Assembly (NCBI RefSeq): GCF_036030735.1
Contig: NZ_CP107928.1
Location: 8,184,001-8,248,000, forward strand
Length of the DNA: 64,000 nt
Source of the DNA: Streptomyces sp. NBC_00425
GTDB taxonomy: Bacteria; Actinomycetota; Actinomycetes; Streptomycetales; Streptomycetaceae
Direction: 5' to 3'
The notes beneath the pieces were generated by a model. That model was not told the DNA's origin, ran no database searches, and saw only the letters and a list, made by a program, of their open reading frames with translations. The position numbers and the translations under genes were made by a program. Positions 26,293 through 35,160 of this stretch are shown piece after piece. Within the stretch, counting starts at the first letter, position 1. Every line of letters starts with the position of its first letter.

Positions 26293-26769
26293 GTGACTGC
26301 CACGACCCCCCTCGACCCGGTACTGCGCGTCGCCCCCGCCGCACCGGCCGAGGCCGCCGCCCACTTCCGGGCGAGCCTCGCCTTTCACGCCGACGTCTCC
26401 GACGTGGCCGCCGCCCTCGCCGCCGACGAACCCGGCTTCGTCGTGCTGGACTCCCGCTCCACCGCGTCCTGGGACCAGGGTCACATCCCGGGCGCCGTCC
26501 ACCTGCCCACCGGGCTCATCGCGGAACAGGCCGAGCGGCTCCTCGACCGGGACGTGCCGGTGGTGACGTACTGCTGGGGTCCCGGCTGCAACGGGGCCAC
26601 CCGGGCCGCCCTCGCGCTCGCCGAACTCGGCTACCGCGTGAAGGAGATGCTCGGCGGATTCGAGTACTGGGTGCGGGAGGGCTTCGCGTACGAGACCTGG
26701 GAGGGCGGCGGGCAGCGCGCCGCCGACCCGCTCACCGCGCCGGTCGACGCGCCGAACTGCGGCTGCTGA
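26293..26769 (+). CDS. Rhodanese-domain sulfurtransferase
   Basis: A protein of 158 aa from GTG 26293. It is a single rhodanese domain with VVLDSRSTASWDQGHIPGAVHLP and an active-site loop TYCWGPGCNGATRAAL. The catalytic Cys is the first of CWGPGC, with an extra Cys in the loop, and the C-terminus ends in NCGC. These suggest persulfide or redox chemistry. It is controlled probably by the divergent Lrp regulator. Confidence 0.9.
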   Translation: MTATTPLDPVLRVAPAAPAEAAAHFRASLAFHADVSDVAAALAADEPGFVVLDSRSTASWDQGHIPGAVHLPTGLIAEQAERLLDRDVPVVTYCWGPGCNGATRAALALAELGYRVKEMLGGFEYWVREGFAYETWEGGGQRAADPLTAPVDAPNCGC

Positions 26770-26946
26770 CCGCACGCGGATGCGATGGCCCCCTCCTTCC
26801 GTGACAGCGTGAACCGCCCGCGAGGCAGGGCCGGTTCGGAAGCGCCCGTCCTGGGCCGCCCATCCGCGGCCGCCCGTTCAAGCCGCTTATCCGCGGCCGT
26901 CCGTCCTGGGCCGCTCGTTCGGTCCCGCCCGTTCGGTCCCGCGCCT
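26770..26946. repeat. Short degenerate repeats in an intergenic region
   Basis: Between the rhodanese and ATP-grasp stops, units of the type CGGCCGYCCGT and CCCGTTCGGTCC recur several times (about 26855-26950), e.g. GTTCGGTCCC at two places. No gene is seen. Such G/C-rich degenerate repeats may act as terminator-like structure. Confidence 0.4.
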
Positions 26947-27741
26947 TCAGTCCCGGACGATCTCCGGCGACGGGCGCAGGAAGCGACGGTCCGCCGCCGC
27001 GAACTCGCCCTCGGGCCGGGCCGCGTGCAGCACGACGCCGAGTGCGGCGTCCGCGTCGCATGCGTAATGCCCGCTGGCCCAGGCGGCATTGGCCTCCACC
27101 ACGGCCCATCCACAGCCGTCGACCAGGCCGACGTCGACCACGACCGCGCTCGGCAGCCCCGTCCCGGCGAGGCGTCCGGCGAACTCCAGCACCTCGCCGC
27201 GGCGCGGGTCCCGCGCCAGCGGCGCCACATCGAGGTCGCCCCGGGTCGCGTACCGGCTGCCGGTGCGCACCTCGCCGTCCCGCAGGAACAGCCGGTACTC
27301 GACGGTGAACGTGACGATGTCGCTGATCAGCACGGGCTCCGTGCCGTCGACGGCATCCGCGCCCGGCAGCCCGCTGCCGTCCGGGTAGACCCGGGCCGGG
27401 AAGCTCTTGTCGTTCGGCGGCTTCACGAACGCCGGACGCCGCAGCCGCCGCGCCTCCGCGATCGTGGCGAACCCGACATCCCGCGAGGTGAGTTCACGAG
27501 GCAGCCGGGCCAGCCAGTCCGCCGGCGCCTCGAGCAGCCCGACACCCAGCTCCCGCGCCACCGCGTCCGCGAACAGCGGTCCGGCGTACAGGGAGGCGCC
27601 CGCGGCCCGACGGCACGGTGCGGGCACCCGCCACTCCCGCAACGTCTCGACGTGCATCCCGCGCCGCCGTGCCGCGTCCGCGAGGGCGTGGCCGGTGGCG
27701 GTGACGCGAGGGGAGAGGAACAGGGTGCGAGTGCCGGTCAT
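26947..27741 (-). CDS. ATP-grasp domain protein (DUF4343-like)
   Basis: A protein of 264 aa from ATG 27741. The C-terminal half has ATP-grasp features: RRPAFVKPPNDKSFPARVYPDG (an ATP-binding Lys and loop), FTVEYRLFLRDGEV, and the metal-ligand strand VVVDVGLVDGCGWAVVEANAAWASGHY with the E-x-N pattern. Family members ligate a carboxylate to an amine or thiol; the substrate is unknown. It lies alone between convergent and upstream non-coding stretches. Confidence 0.78.
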   Translation of the reverse strand: MTGTRTLFLSPRVTATGHALADAARRRGMHVETLREWRVPAPCRRAAGASLYAGPLFADAVARELGVGLLEAPADWLARLPRELTSRDVGFATIAEARRLRRPAFVKPPNDKSFPARVYPDGSGLPGADAVDGTEPVLISDIVTFTVEYRLFLRDGEVRTGSRYATRGDLDVAPLARDPRRGEVLEFAGRLAGTGLPSAVVVDVGLVDGCGWAVVEANAAWASGHYACDADAALGVVLHAARPEGEFAAADRRFLRPSPEIVRD

Positions 27742-28067
27742 GCGACGAGGGTGGCCCACCGGCGCCCCTGAGGACACCGAATTTCGCCCGCCCCCGGCCC
27801 CATGGCGACCCCACCCCTGACCTCGGCCCCGGCAACCCGCCCCCTGTCCCCGGCCCGAGTCCCTGACCCGGGCCACAGGGCGCTGATGCCTGCACCGGGG
27901 CCTCATGCGGCCCCTCGCGCCGGTCCACGGTCCACGATCCCCGGTCCTCGTCCGGGCCCTGGTACGGCGCCCCCCGGGCCCCCGGCCACCCGGCCCCCGG
28001 CCCTGGTTCGGGTCGGGGGCCGGGAGTCGGCCGTGTCCGGGGTCGGAGCGGGCCGTGACGCGGAGCG
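27742..28067. other. C-rich low-complexity spacer
   Basis: 326 bases between the ATP-grasp start and the DUF885 stop. They are made largely of loosely repeated GGCCCC, CCCCGGCC and CCTGACC words, with no start-supported frame. It must hold the promoter of the ATP-grasp gene (27742 upward, minus strand) but none is evident. Long frames here are composition artefacts. Confidence 0.4.
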
Positions 28068-29771
28068 TCAGAGTTGCGCCAGCTCGTCGACCAGGTCGTC
28101 GAGGCCCAGCGAGCCCTGCGAAAGGGCCGCCATGTGCCAGGACTTGAGGTCGAAGGTGTCGCCGCGGCGCTCGCGGGCCTTCTCCCGCCCGAGCAGCCAG
28201 GCCCGCTCGCCCAGCTTGTAGCCGATGGCCTGGCCGGGGATCGTCAGATAGCGGGTGAGCTCGCTCTCGACGAAGTCCGCGGGGCGGCTGCTGTGCGCGC
28301 CGAAGAACTCCTGCGCCAGCTCCGGCGTCCAGCGCTCGCCCGGGTGGAAGGGCGAGTCGGCCGGGATCGACAGCTCCAGGTGCATGCCGATGTCGACGAT
28401 GACCCGCACCGCCCGCATCATCTGCGCGTCCAGGTAGCCGAGCCGCTGCTCCGCGTCCGTGAGGAAGCCCAGCTCGTCCATCAGCCGCTCCGCGTACAGC
28501 GCCCAGCCCTCGGCGTTGGCGCTGACGATCCCGACGGACGCCTGGTAGCGGGAGAGGTCCCCGGCGACGTGGGCCCACTGCGCGAGCTGGAGGTGGTGGC
28601 CGGGAACGCCCTCGTGGTACCAGGTGGAGACGAGGTCGTAGGCCGGGAAGCGGGTCTGTCCCATGGTGGGCAGCCAGGTGCGGCCCGGCCGTGAGAAGTC
28701 CTCGGAGGGAGGCGTGTAGTAGGGGGCGGCGGCGCTCCCCGCCGGGGCGATCCGCGACTCCACCTTCCGCACCCGCTCGGCGAGTTCGAAGTGGGTGCCG
28801 TCCAGGGCTTCGATCGCCTGGTCCATCAGGCCCTGGAGCCAGTCGCGGACCTCGTCCACGCCTTCGATGTGCCGGCCGTGCTCGTCGAGGTGGGCCAGCG
28901 CGACCCAGGGCGTCCCAGCGCCCGGAAGGATCTTCTCGGCCTCCTTCTTCATCTCGGCGAGCAGCCGGTGGTACTCCGCCCAGCCGTACGCGTAGGCCTC
29001 GTCGAGATCCAGGTCGGTGCCGTTGTAGTAGCGCGACCAGCGGGCGTAGCGCTCCCGGCCGACGGTGTTCGGCACGCCCTCGATCGTCGGCGCGTACACG
29101 TCGCGGACCCAGTCGCGCAGCTGCACGACCGCCGCGGTGGCCGCGCGCGCCGCCTCGTCCAGCTCGGCGCGCAGGGCGTCGGGCCGCGACTCGGCGCCGG
29201 CGGACACGAACTCCTCGAACCAGCCGGGGCCCTCGCCGTCCGCGTCCGACCACTGTGTGAGCTGCTCGACGAAGGTGGCGGTCGGCCGCGGAGCGGCGTA
29301 GAGCTTGCGTTCCAGGCCCAGCGTGAGCGACTCGCGGTAGCCCGCGAGTGCCGTCGGCACGGCGCGCAGCCGCTCGGCGATCGCCGTCCAGTCCTCGTCT
29401 GTGCGGCTGGGCGTGACGGTGAACACCTCGCGCACATGGTGTGCGGGCGTGGCCATGTTGCCGACGGTACGGAGCGCCTCGTCGGCGTCGTGCACGGCGA
29501 GCTGTGCGGTCAGCCGCTCACGCAGCAGGCGTGCGCACCGGCGCTCGATGTCACTGTCCGCGCCGGGCCTGCGCTCCGCCTCGTCGAGCTTCGCCAGGGT
29601 CTCGCGCGACAGCCGCGCGAGCGCCTCCTGGCCCGCGGGCGAGAAGTCGGGCAGCCGGCTCGAACTCTCCTGCACGCCGAGGTAGGTGCCGGTCACCGGG
29701 TCGAGGGCGATGAGGTCGTCGACATAGGCGTCGGCGATCTCGCGGGGAAGCGGGTTGGTGGTGTGTGACAT
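28068..29771 (-). CDS. DUF885 family protein, zinc-peptidase-like
   Basis: A protein of 567 aa from ATG 29771 (MSHTTN), preferred over 29780 because GGAG lies 5-8 bases upstream. The hallmark WYHEGVPGHHLQ (about 383-394) is the H-E-x-x-P-G-H-H zinc site of the family. ANAEGWALYAERLMDELGF supplies the downstream Glu, and YLTIPGQAIGYKLGE is also conserved. No signal peptide is seen, so it should be cytoplasmic. Members are thought to be carboxypeptidase-like; the substrate is not known. Confidence 0.9.
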   Translation of the reverse strand: MSHTTNPLPREIADAYVDDLIALDPVTGTYLGVQESSSRLPDFSPAGQEALARLSRETLAKLDEAERRPGADSDIERRCARLLRERLTAQLAVHDADEALRTVGNMATPAHHVREVFTVTPSRTDEDWTAIAERLRAVPTALAGYRESLTLGLERKLYAAPRPTATFVEQLTQWSDADGEGPGWFEEFVSAGAESRPDALRAELDEAARAATAAVVQLRDWVRDVYAPTIEGVPNTVGRERYARWSRYYNGTDLDLDEAYAYGWAEYHRLLAEMKKEAEKILPGAGTPWVALAHLDEHGRHIEGVDEVRDWLQGLMDQAIEALDGTHFELAERVRKVESRIAPAGSAAAPYYTPPSEDFSRPGRTWLPTMGQTRFPAYDLVSTWYHEGVPGHHLQLAQWAHVAGDLSRYQASVGIVSANAEGWALYAERLMDELGFLTDAEQRLGYLDAQMMRAVRVIVDIGMHLELSIPADSPFHPGERWTPELAQEFFGAHSSRPADFVESELTRYLTIPGQAIGYKLGERAWLLGREKARERRGDTFDLKSWHMAALSQGSLGLDDLVDELAQL

Positions 29772-29804
29772 GCGCTCCATCCTCGTACGACGGGGCGGCG
29801 CGCG

Positions 29805-30296
29805 TCACGGCATCTGTCCCGAACCCGTCGGCGGCAGCAGCGGTCCGCACTCCCACTGCTGGAAGATCAGCCGCGTCTCGACACGGGCCACCTCGCGCCG
29901 CGACGTGAACTCGTCGAGCACGAGGCGCTGCAGATCCGCCATGTCCGCGACGGCCACATGGACGAGATAGTCGTCGGGCCCGGTGAGGTGGAAGACGGTC
30001 AACGCCTCCGGCATCGCCCGGATCCGTTCCACGAACGGTCCGACCAGCTCCCGCCGATGCGGGCGGACCTGCACCGACAGCAGCGCCTGCAGGCCACGCC
30101 CCAACTTGGCCGGATCGAGCCGCAGCTGATGCCCGAGGATCACGCCCGAGCGGCGCAGCCGCGTCACCCGGTCCAGACACGTCGACGGCGCGACGCCGAC
30201 CTGCGTGGCGAGGTCGCGGTAGGTGGTCCGGGCGTCGTTCTGCAGCAGCCGCAGCAGCTGGAGATCGACCGGGTCCAGTACGACGGATTCGGCCAT
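29805..30296 (-). CDS. Lrp/AsnC-family regulator
   Basis: A protein of 163 aa from ATG 30296. The HTH is LDPVDLQLLRLLQNDARTTYRDLATQVGVAPSTCLDRVTRLRRSGVI, and the RAM domain includes VFHLTGPDDYLVHVAVADMADLQRLV. It is divergent from the PLP gamma-lyase gene with only 60 bases between starts, so it very likely controls that gene and itself in response to an amino acid. Confidence 0.93.
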   Translation of the reverse strand: MAESVVLDPVDLQLLRLLQNDARTTYRDLATQVGVAPSTCLDRVTRLRRSGVILGHQLRLDPAKLGRGLQALLSVQVRPHRRELVGPFVERIRAMPEALTVFHLTGPDDYLVHVAVADMADLQRLVLDEFTSRREVARVETRLIFQQWECGPLLPPTGSGQMP

Positions 30297-30356
30297 CGGC
30301 CGAACGTAGCACGGAGTCCGGATCCGATCACCCGTCCGATGTTCACTCTGCCGTCC

Positions 30357-31631
30357 ATGGACTCAACCGCTGCGAGCACGCACGCGTACGACGGAGTACG
30401 CACGGACGGAGCGCCCCGCGCACGCGCCCGGGCACTGGCCACCGAGGCCGTGCACGCCGGACGGGACGACCTGGCCGGGCAGGGCCTGCACGCCCCGCCG
30501 ATCGACCTGTCCACCACCTACCCCTCCTACGACAGCCGCGCCGAGGCCGCCCGCATCGACGCGTTCGCCGCGACCGGGGCGGAGCCGGACGGCCCGCCCG
30601 TCTACGGACGGCTGGGCAACCCGACGGTGGCCCGGTTCGAGACGGCGCTGGCACGGCTCGAAGGCGCCGAGAGCGCGGTGGCCTTCGCCAGCGGGATGGC
30701 GGCGCTGACCGCGGTGCTGCTCGCGCGCGCCTCGGCCGGACTGCGGCACGTCGTGGCCGTGCGCCCGCTCTACGGGTGCAGCGACCATCTGCTGACGGCG
30801 GGGCTGCTCGGCTCGGAGGTCACCTGGACCGACCCCGCGGGGATCGCGGACGCGCTGCGCCCCGACACCGGGCTGGTCATGGTCGAGTCGCCCGCCAACC
30901 CGACGCTCGCCGAGGTCGATCTGCGGGCGGTCGCCCACGCCTGCGGCTCGGTGCCGCTGCTCGCCGACAACACCTTCGCCACGCCGGTGCTCCAGCGGCC
31001 GGTGGAGCAGGGCGCGCGACTGGTCCTGCACAGTGCCACCAAGTACCTCGGCGGCCACGGGGACGTGCTCGGCGGCGTCGTCGCCTGCGACGAGGAGTTC
31101 GCGGGTCAGCTGCGGCAGATACGTTTCGCCACCGGCGGCGTGCTGCATCCGCTGGCCGGCTATCTGCTGCTGCGCGGTCTGGCGACGCTGCCGGTGCGGG
31201 TGCGGGCCGCCTCCGGGACCGCCGCCGAGCTGGCCCGCCGGCTGGCCGCGGACCCTCGCGTCGCCCGCGTGCGCTATCCGCGGATCGGCGGCGCGATGGT
31301 CGCCTTCGAGGTCGACGGCGACCCGCACGCGGTGATCGCCGGGGTCCGTCTGATCACCCCGGCGGTGAGCCTCGGCAGCGTGGACACGCTCATCCAGCAC
31401 CCGGCGTCGATCAGCCACCGGATCGTGGACGCGGCGGAACGCCGGGGCGCGGGCGTGAGTGACCGGCTGCTGCGGCTGTCGGTCGGTCTTGAGGACGTCG
31501 AGGACCTGTGGGGCGACCTGGACCGGGCGCTCGACGGGGCCGGTCCGGGTCCTGAGGGGCAAGCGGAGGGCCGGGGCGAACGGCTGGGGGAGCCGGCTCC
31601 CCGATCCCTGCGGGGCAGGGCCGCGGTGTGA
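30357..31631 (+). CDS. Cys/Met metabolism PLP enzyme (cystathionine/methionine gamma-lyase type)
   Basis: A protein of 424 aa from ATG 30357; ATG 30339 would add six residues and neither has a ribosome site, so the message may be leaderless. Family motifs are [64 protein letters not shown] and the PLP lysine in [16 protein letters not shown] (Lys about 229). [17 protein letters not shown] ends the core. Cys/Met substrate choice cannot be read. The last 25 residues are extra and Gly-rich. The divergent Lrp gene suggests amino-acid-responsive expression. Confidence 0.9.
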   Translation: MDSTAASTHAYDGVRTDGAPRARARALATEAVHAGRDDLAGQGLHAPPIDLSTTYPSYDSRAEAARIDAFAATGAEPDGPPVYGRLGNPTVARFETALARLEGAESAVAFASGMAALTAVLLARASAGLRHVVAVRPLYGCSDHLLTAGLLGSEVTWTDPAGIADALRPDTGLVMVESPANPTLAEVDLRAVAHACGSVPLLADNTFATPVLQRPVEQGARLVLHSATKYLGGHGDVLGGVVACDEEFAGQLRQIRFATGGVLHPLAGYLLLRGLATLPVRVRAASGTAAELARRLAADPRVARVRYPRIGGAMVAFEVDGDPHAVIAGVRLITPAVSLGSVDTLIQHPASISHRIVDAAERRGAGVSDRLLRLSVGLEDVEDLWGDLDRALDGAGPGPEGQAEGRGERLGEPAPRSLRGRAAV

Positions 31632-31632
31632 C

Positions 31633-31655
31633 GGTGTGAGGGTGTGAGGGTGTGC
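31633..31655. repeat. 8-bp tandem microrepeat
   Basis: GGTGTGAG repeats about three times in tandem just after the gamma-lyase stop and just before the hairpin. It is a slippage-prone tract. Confidence 0.5.
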
Positions 31656-31690
31656 GAGCGGCCCGGCGGTACTGCACCGCCGGGCCGCTC
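31656..31690. terminator. Strong bidirectional hairpin terminator
   Basis: A perfect 15-bp inverted repeat (GAGCGGCCCGGCGGT and its complement) encloses a 5-base loop (ACTGC). It sits between the convergent gamma-lyase and ACT-GNAT genes. Confidence 0.85.
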
Positions 31691-31700
31691 GTCGTACGTG

Positions 31701-31742
31701 CCGCCCTGTCGTGACCGGAGTCCGCCCTGTCGTGACCGGAGT
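31701..31742. repeat. 21-bp perfect tandem duplication
   Basis: The 21-mer beginning CCGCCCTGTCGTGACC occurs twice head to tail (31701-31721, 31722-31742) in the convergent spacer. Further partial copies (GTCCGG, ACGCCGTCCGC) follow to 31795. Confidence 0.8.
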
Positions 31743-31828
31743 CCGCTTACGCCGTCCGCGTCCGGAGTCCGGTCACGCCGTCCGCATCCGGCGCCGGGCC
31801 CCGTCGTTCGTCGCTCCCGGGCGGAGGT

Positions 31829-33247
31829 TCAGTCGCGTCGGACGCGTTCCTCGTAGCGCTGCTCGGACGTCCCCCGTGCCGCTGCGGCCTTCTCCAGGCG
31901 GGCGGTGATGACCAGGGTGCCCTCCTCGATCTGGTAGTCGAGGGGCAGTCCGAGGCCGCGCATCGCCGCGACCATGCCGGTGTTGGAGGCCTGCGTCACG
32001 GCGTACACGCTCGCGCAGCCGGCCTCCCCGGCCATCGCCACCAGCCGGCCGAGCAGTTCGGCGCCGATGCCGCGACGCTGCCAGCCGTCCTCGACGAGCA
32101 GCGCGACCTCCGTCTCGTCACCGTCCCACAGCAGGTGGCCGAGGCCGACGATGCGGCCCGACCGCGTCTGCACGGCGAGGGTGCGGCCGAAGCGCGGGCT
32201 GAGCAGATGGTTGAGGTAGCGGTCCGCGTCGCCGACCGGCCCGTGGTAGCGCATTGCGAGCGTGCGCGCCGAGCACCGCTCGTGCATCTCCTTCGCCGCC
32301 GCGACGTCACCGGTGTCGGCCCGGCGCACGGTGATGTCCTCGCCCTCGGACAGCGTCAGGACGTCCTGGCCGTGCGGGACCCGCGGGCCGAGCCGGGCGT
32401 CCAGCTCCACCAGGGCACGCGCGCGCGCGAACTCGGTCGGGGTGAACGGCAGATACGGTCGCTCCACCGTGATCACACCGCCGTCCGTCGTGGGCAGACG
32501 CATCACGGTGTCCTCCAGCGCGCCTTCCAGCGGCACGTCGGACGCCCCCGCGCCGCCGGCCGCCGCGGGCAGCGAGCGGATCGTGCAGCGGCCGAGCAAC
32601 TGCCGCAGCGCAAGGGGCAGTTCCGCGGCGTCGAGGGCGGTACGGGTGGCCAGCCCGAGGACCCGGGTCGGCGCGTCCACCAGATCGTGGGCGTCGGCCC
32701 GCTCGATCCAGGTGTCGCGGCCGCCCCCCAGCGCCACGGCCCGGCCGATCTCGCCCGCCGCGAGGCCGCCGGGGGCCCGCAGCAGGAACTCGTCCACGGT
32801 GTCCTCGCCCAGCGGGTGCGTCTGCAGGCTCAGAATGTCCACCCGGCGCCCCGCGAGCGCCGCGCAGAGCGCGGCCAGTGACCCCGGGGCGTCCTGCACC
32901 GTCGTCCGCATCCGCCACAGGGTGCTCCCCTCGTCGGCCGGCGAGGGGAGCGCGGACGGCCCGGCCTGCGGCTCCTCGGAGCGCGGCCGGGCGCCGGTAT
33001 CGCCGGCGGGCGGCGCATGACCGTGGCGGCGTGCCCACCAGGTGTGGAACCCGGCCGTGGCGACGAGCGCGGCCGCCGACACCGCCAGCAGCACCGGGCC
33101 GTCCGGACCGTGGCCCACCATGTTCGCCACTCCGTCGGCCACCGCGACGGCGGTGAAGAGCGCGGCGAGTTCCACCACGTCCCGCCGCCAGTGGTGCACG
33201 GGGCGTCCGCGCCGCGCGCGCGTCACATCAGTCAGGTCTCGAGTCAT
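31829..33247 (-). CDS. Membrane-anchored ACT-domain / GNAT acetyltransferase fusion
   Basis: A protein of 472 aa from ATG 33247. It has two N-terminal membrane helices (about 25-45 and 51-70), a linker, an ACT-like domain (about 112-180, MRTTVQDAPGSLAALCAALAGRRVDILSL), a middle region of about 140 residues, and a GNAT domain (about 325-450, ITVRRADTGDVAAAKEMHERCS; DGWQRRGIGAELLGRLVAMA is the acetyl-CoA loop). This suggests an acetyltransferase controlled by a bound amino acid, at the membrane. The ACT-GNAT pairing recalls amino-acid-regulated protein acetyltransferases of actinobacteria, but the membrane segment is extra. Confidence 0.82.
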   Translation of the reverse strand: MTRDLTDVTRARRGRPVHHWRRDVVELAALFTAVAVADGVANMVGHGPDGPVLLAVSAAALVATAGFHTWWARRHGHAPPAGDTGARPRSEEPQAGPSALPSPADEGSTLWRMRTTVQDAPGSLAALCAALAGRRVDILSLQTHPLGEDTVDEFLLRAPGGLAAGEIGRAVALGGGRDTWIERADAHDLVDAPTRVLGLATRTALDAAELPLALRQLLGRCTIRSLPAAAGGAGASDVPLEGALEDTVMRLPTTDGGVITVERPYLPFTPTEFARARALVELDARLGPRVPHGQDVLTLSEGEDITVRRADTGDVAAAKEMHERCSARTLAMRYHGPVGDADRYLNHLLSPRFGRTLAVQTRSGRIVGLGHLLWDGDETEVALLVEDGWQRRGIGAELLGRLVAMAGEAGCASVYAVTQASNTGMVAAMRGLGLPLDYQIEEGTLVITARLEKAAAARGTSEQRYEERVRRD

Positions 33248-33445
33248 GCAGCCACTGTGGAGGAACTGTGTTGCGTGATCACGAACGATGTGTGACTGAC
33301 GGGTAAAGGATACTAATGCCCGTTTTGTTGAGCCTTCCATCACTCCGGTGCGAGCGATCCGCCGCACTCCGGCCGCGACGAGGGGACCGCGCACCGGGGG
33401 ATGACGCCGATGCGCGGCACAGGTCCGAGGCTACGGGACGGCGGG

Positions 33446-35032
33446 CTACTGCCCGACAAGCCCCGGCCGCAGCGCCTTCGTGAACAGCACGGTGCCGTCC
33501 TGCTCGCGAAGCCGCACCGTCAACTCCCCGCTGTCGCCGTCGATGTCGACCTCGCCGAAGAACTGGTACCCGCCCGCGGGCGAGACGTTCGCCGCGGTCG
33601 GCGCCTTCACGAACACCCGTTCCGGTCCGAACGTGCCGTCCAGCGCGCTGGCGGGGAAGGCGCCCGCGTTGAGGGGCCCGGAGACGAACTCCCAGAACGG
33701 CTCGAAGTCGGTGAACGCGGCCCGCGACGGCTGGTAGTGCTGCGCCGAGGTGTGGTGCACGTCGGCCGTCAGCCACACCGTCCCGGTGATCCGCCGGTGC
33801 TTGACGTACCTGAGCAGTTCGGCGATCTGCAGCTCACGGCCCAGCGGCGCGCCCGGGTCGCCCTGCGCCACGGCCTCGATGTTCGGCCGGCCCTCGGTGG
33901 TGTCCGGCACGACGAGGCCGAGCGGCATGTCGGCGGCGATCACCTTCCACACCGCGCGCGACCGCGACAACTCGCGCTTGAGCCAAGCCAGTTGTTCGGC
34001 GCCCAGGATGCCCTGCGGGTCCGTGGCCTGGTTGTCGGGCGAGTTGGCGTTGCGGTACGTCCGCATGTCCAGCACGAACACGTCGAGGAGGGGGCCGTGG
34101 CGCACGACCCGATGGACCCGGCCCTCCCGGGCGCCCGGACGCAGCGTCGAGATCGGGAAGTACTCGCTGAACGCCCGCCGCGCGCGCCCGGCGAGCACGT
34201 CGACGCTCTTCTCCGTGTAGCGGGGGTCGGAGTCGGCGACGACCTCGCCCGGGTACCAGTTGTTGCGGACCTCGTGGTCGTCCCACTGGATGATGGACGG
34301 CACCTGGGCGTTGAAGCGGCGCAGGTTCTCGTCGAGCAGGTTGTAGCGGAAGTTCCCGCGGAACTCGGCGAGGGTCTCGGCGACCTTCGACTTCTCCTCG
34401 GTGGTGACGTTGCGCCACATACTGCCGTCGGGCAGCGCCTGGGTCGCCGTCAGCGGGCCGTCGGCGTAGATGTTGTCGCCGCTGCACAGGAAGAAGTCGG
34501 GGTCGAGCCGTGCCATCGCGTCGTAGATGCGGTAGCCGCCGAGGTCGGGGTTGATGCCCCAGCCCTGGCCGGCGAGGTCCCCTGACCACAGGAAGCGCAC
34601 CCCGCGCCGGCGCCGCTCGGGCACCGTGCGGAAGGCCCCGGCCACCGGCTCCCCGGTGCGGCGCGGGTCGTCCGGGTCGGCGAGCAGCACGCGGTAGTGG
34701 ATCTGCTCGCCGGCCGGCAGCCCGTGCAGCCGGACGGTGCCGGTGAAGTCCGTGCCGGCGCCGAGCAGCGGACCGTGCAGGCGGCGGGCGCCGCGGAACG
34801 AATCGGTGGCCGCGGTCTCGACGATCATCCGCGCCGGACGGTCGGACCGCACCCACACCAGCCCGGAGTGGGACGTCACATCCCCGCTCTGCACGCCCCA
34901 GGCCGCCCTGGGCCGCCCGGACAACGCGAGTGCGGGAGCCGTGCCGACAGCGGCGGGCAGGGTCAGGGCCGCGGACGCGGCGAGCGAACCGCGCAGGACG
35001 CTGCGGCGCCCCGGAAATGGACGGTGTGACAT
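33446..35032 (-). CDS. phoD: Secreted alkaline phosphatase/phosphodiesterase, PhoD family
   Basis: A protein of 528 aa from ATG 35032 with AGGAGG 6 bases upstream. The N-terminus has a twin-arginine signal (GRRSVLRGSLAASAALTLPAAVG), so it is exported folded by Tat. The PhoD N-terminal domain (AAWGVQSGDVTSHSGLVWVR) is followed by the metal-binding core: LWSGDLAGQG, FFLCSGDNIYADGPL, IIQWDDHEVRNNWYPGE and GTVWLTADVHHTSAQHY. It releases phosphate from esters outside the cell and is usually induced by PhoP under phosphate limitation; I saw no clear PHO box in the short upstream region. Confidence 0.93.
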   Translation of the reverse strand: MSHRPFPGRRSVLRGSLAASAALTLPAAVGTAPALALSGRPRAAWGVQSGDVTSHSGLVWVRSDRPARMIVETAATDSFRGARRLHGPLLGAGTDFTGTVRLHGLPAGEQIHYRVLLADPDDPRRTGEPVAGAFRTVPERRRRGVRFLWSGDLAGQGWGINPDLGGYRIYDAMARLDPDFFLCSGDNIYADGPLTATQALPDGSMWRNVTTEEKSKVAETLAEFRGNFRYNLLDENLRRFNAQVPSIIQWDDHEVRNNWYPGEVVADSDPRYTEKSVDVLAGRARRAFSEYFPISTLRPGAREGRVHRVVRHGPLLDVFVLDMRTYRNANSPDNQATDPQGILGAEQLAWLKRELSRSRAVWKVIAADMPLGLVVPDTTEGRPNIEAVAQGDPGAPLGRELQIAELLRYVKHRRITGTVWLTADVHHTSAQHYQPSRAAFTDFEPFWEFVSGPLNAGAFPASALDGTFGPERVFVKAPTAANVSPAGGYQFFGEVDIDGDSGELTVRLREQDGTVLFTKALRPGLVGQ

Positions 35033-35160
35033 GAAGGGCCTCCTGGGACGGGAACCGGCCGGTGTGCACCGACACACCTACGCGGGCGCCGCAGCGCACA
35101 CGGAAACCGCGGATGAACAACGGAACGCGCACACAAGGCCGCGGTCCGCGCTCCCGCGCG

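Noticed and set aside
27742..28067. Possible small proline-rich proteins in the C-rich spacer
   Set aside because: Frames are open in every phase because of composition; no starts with ribosome sites.
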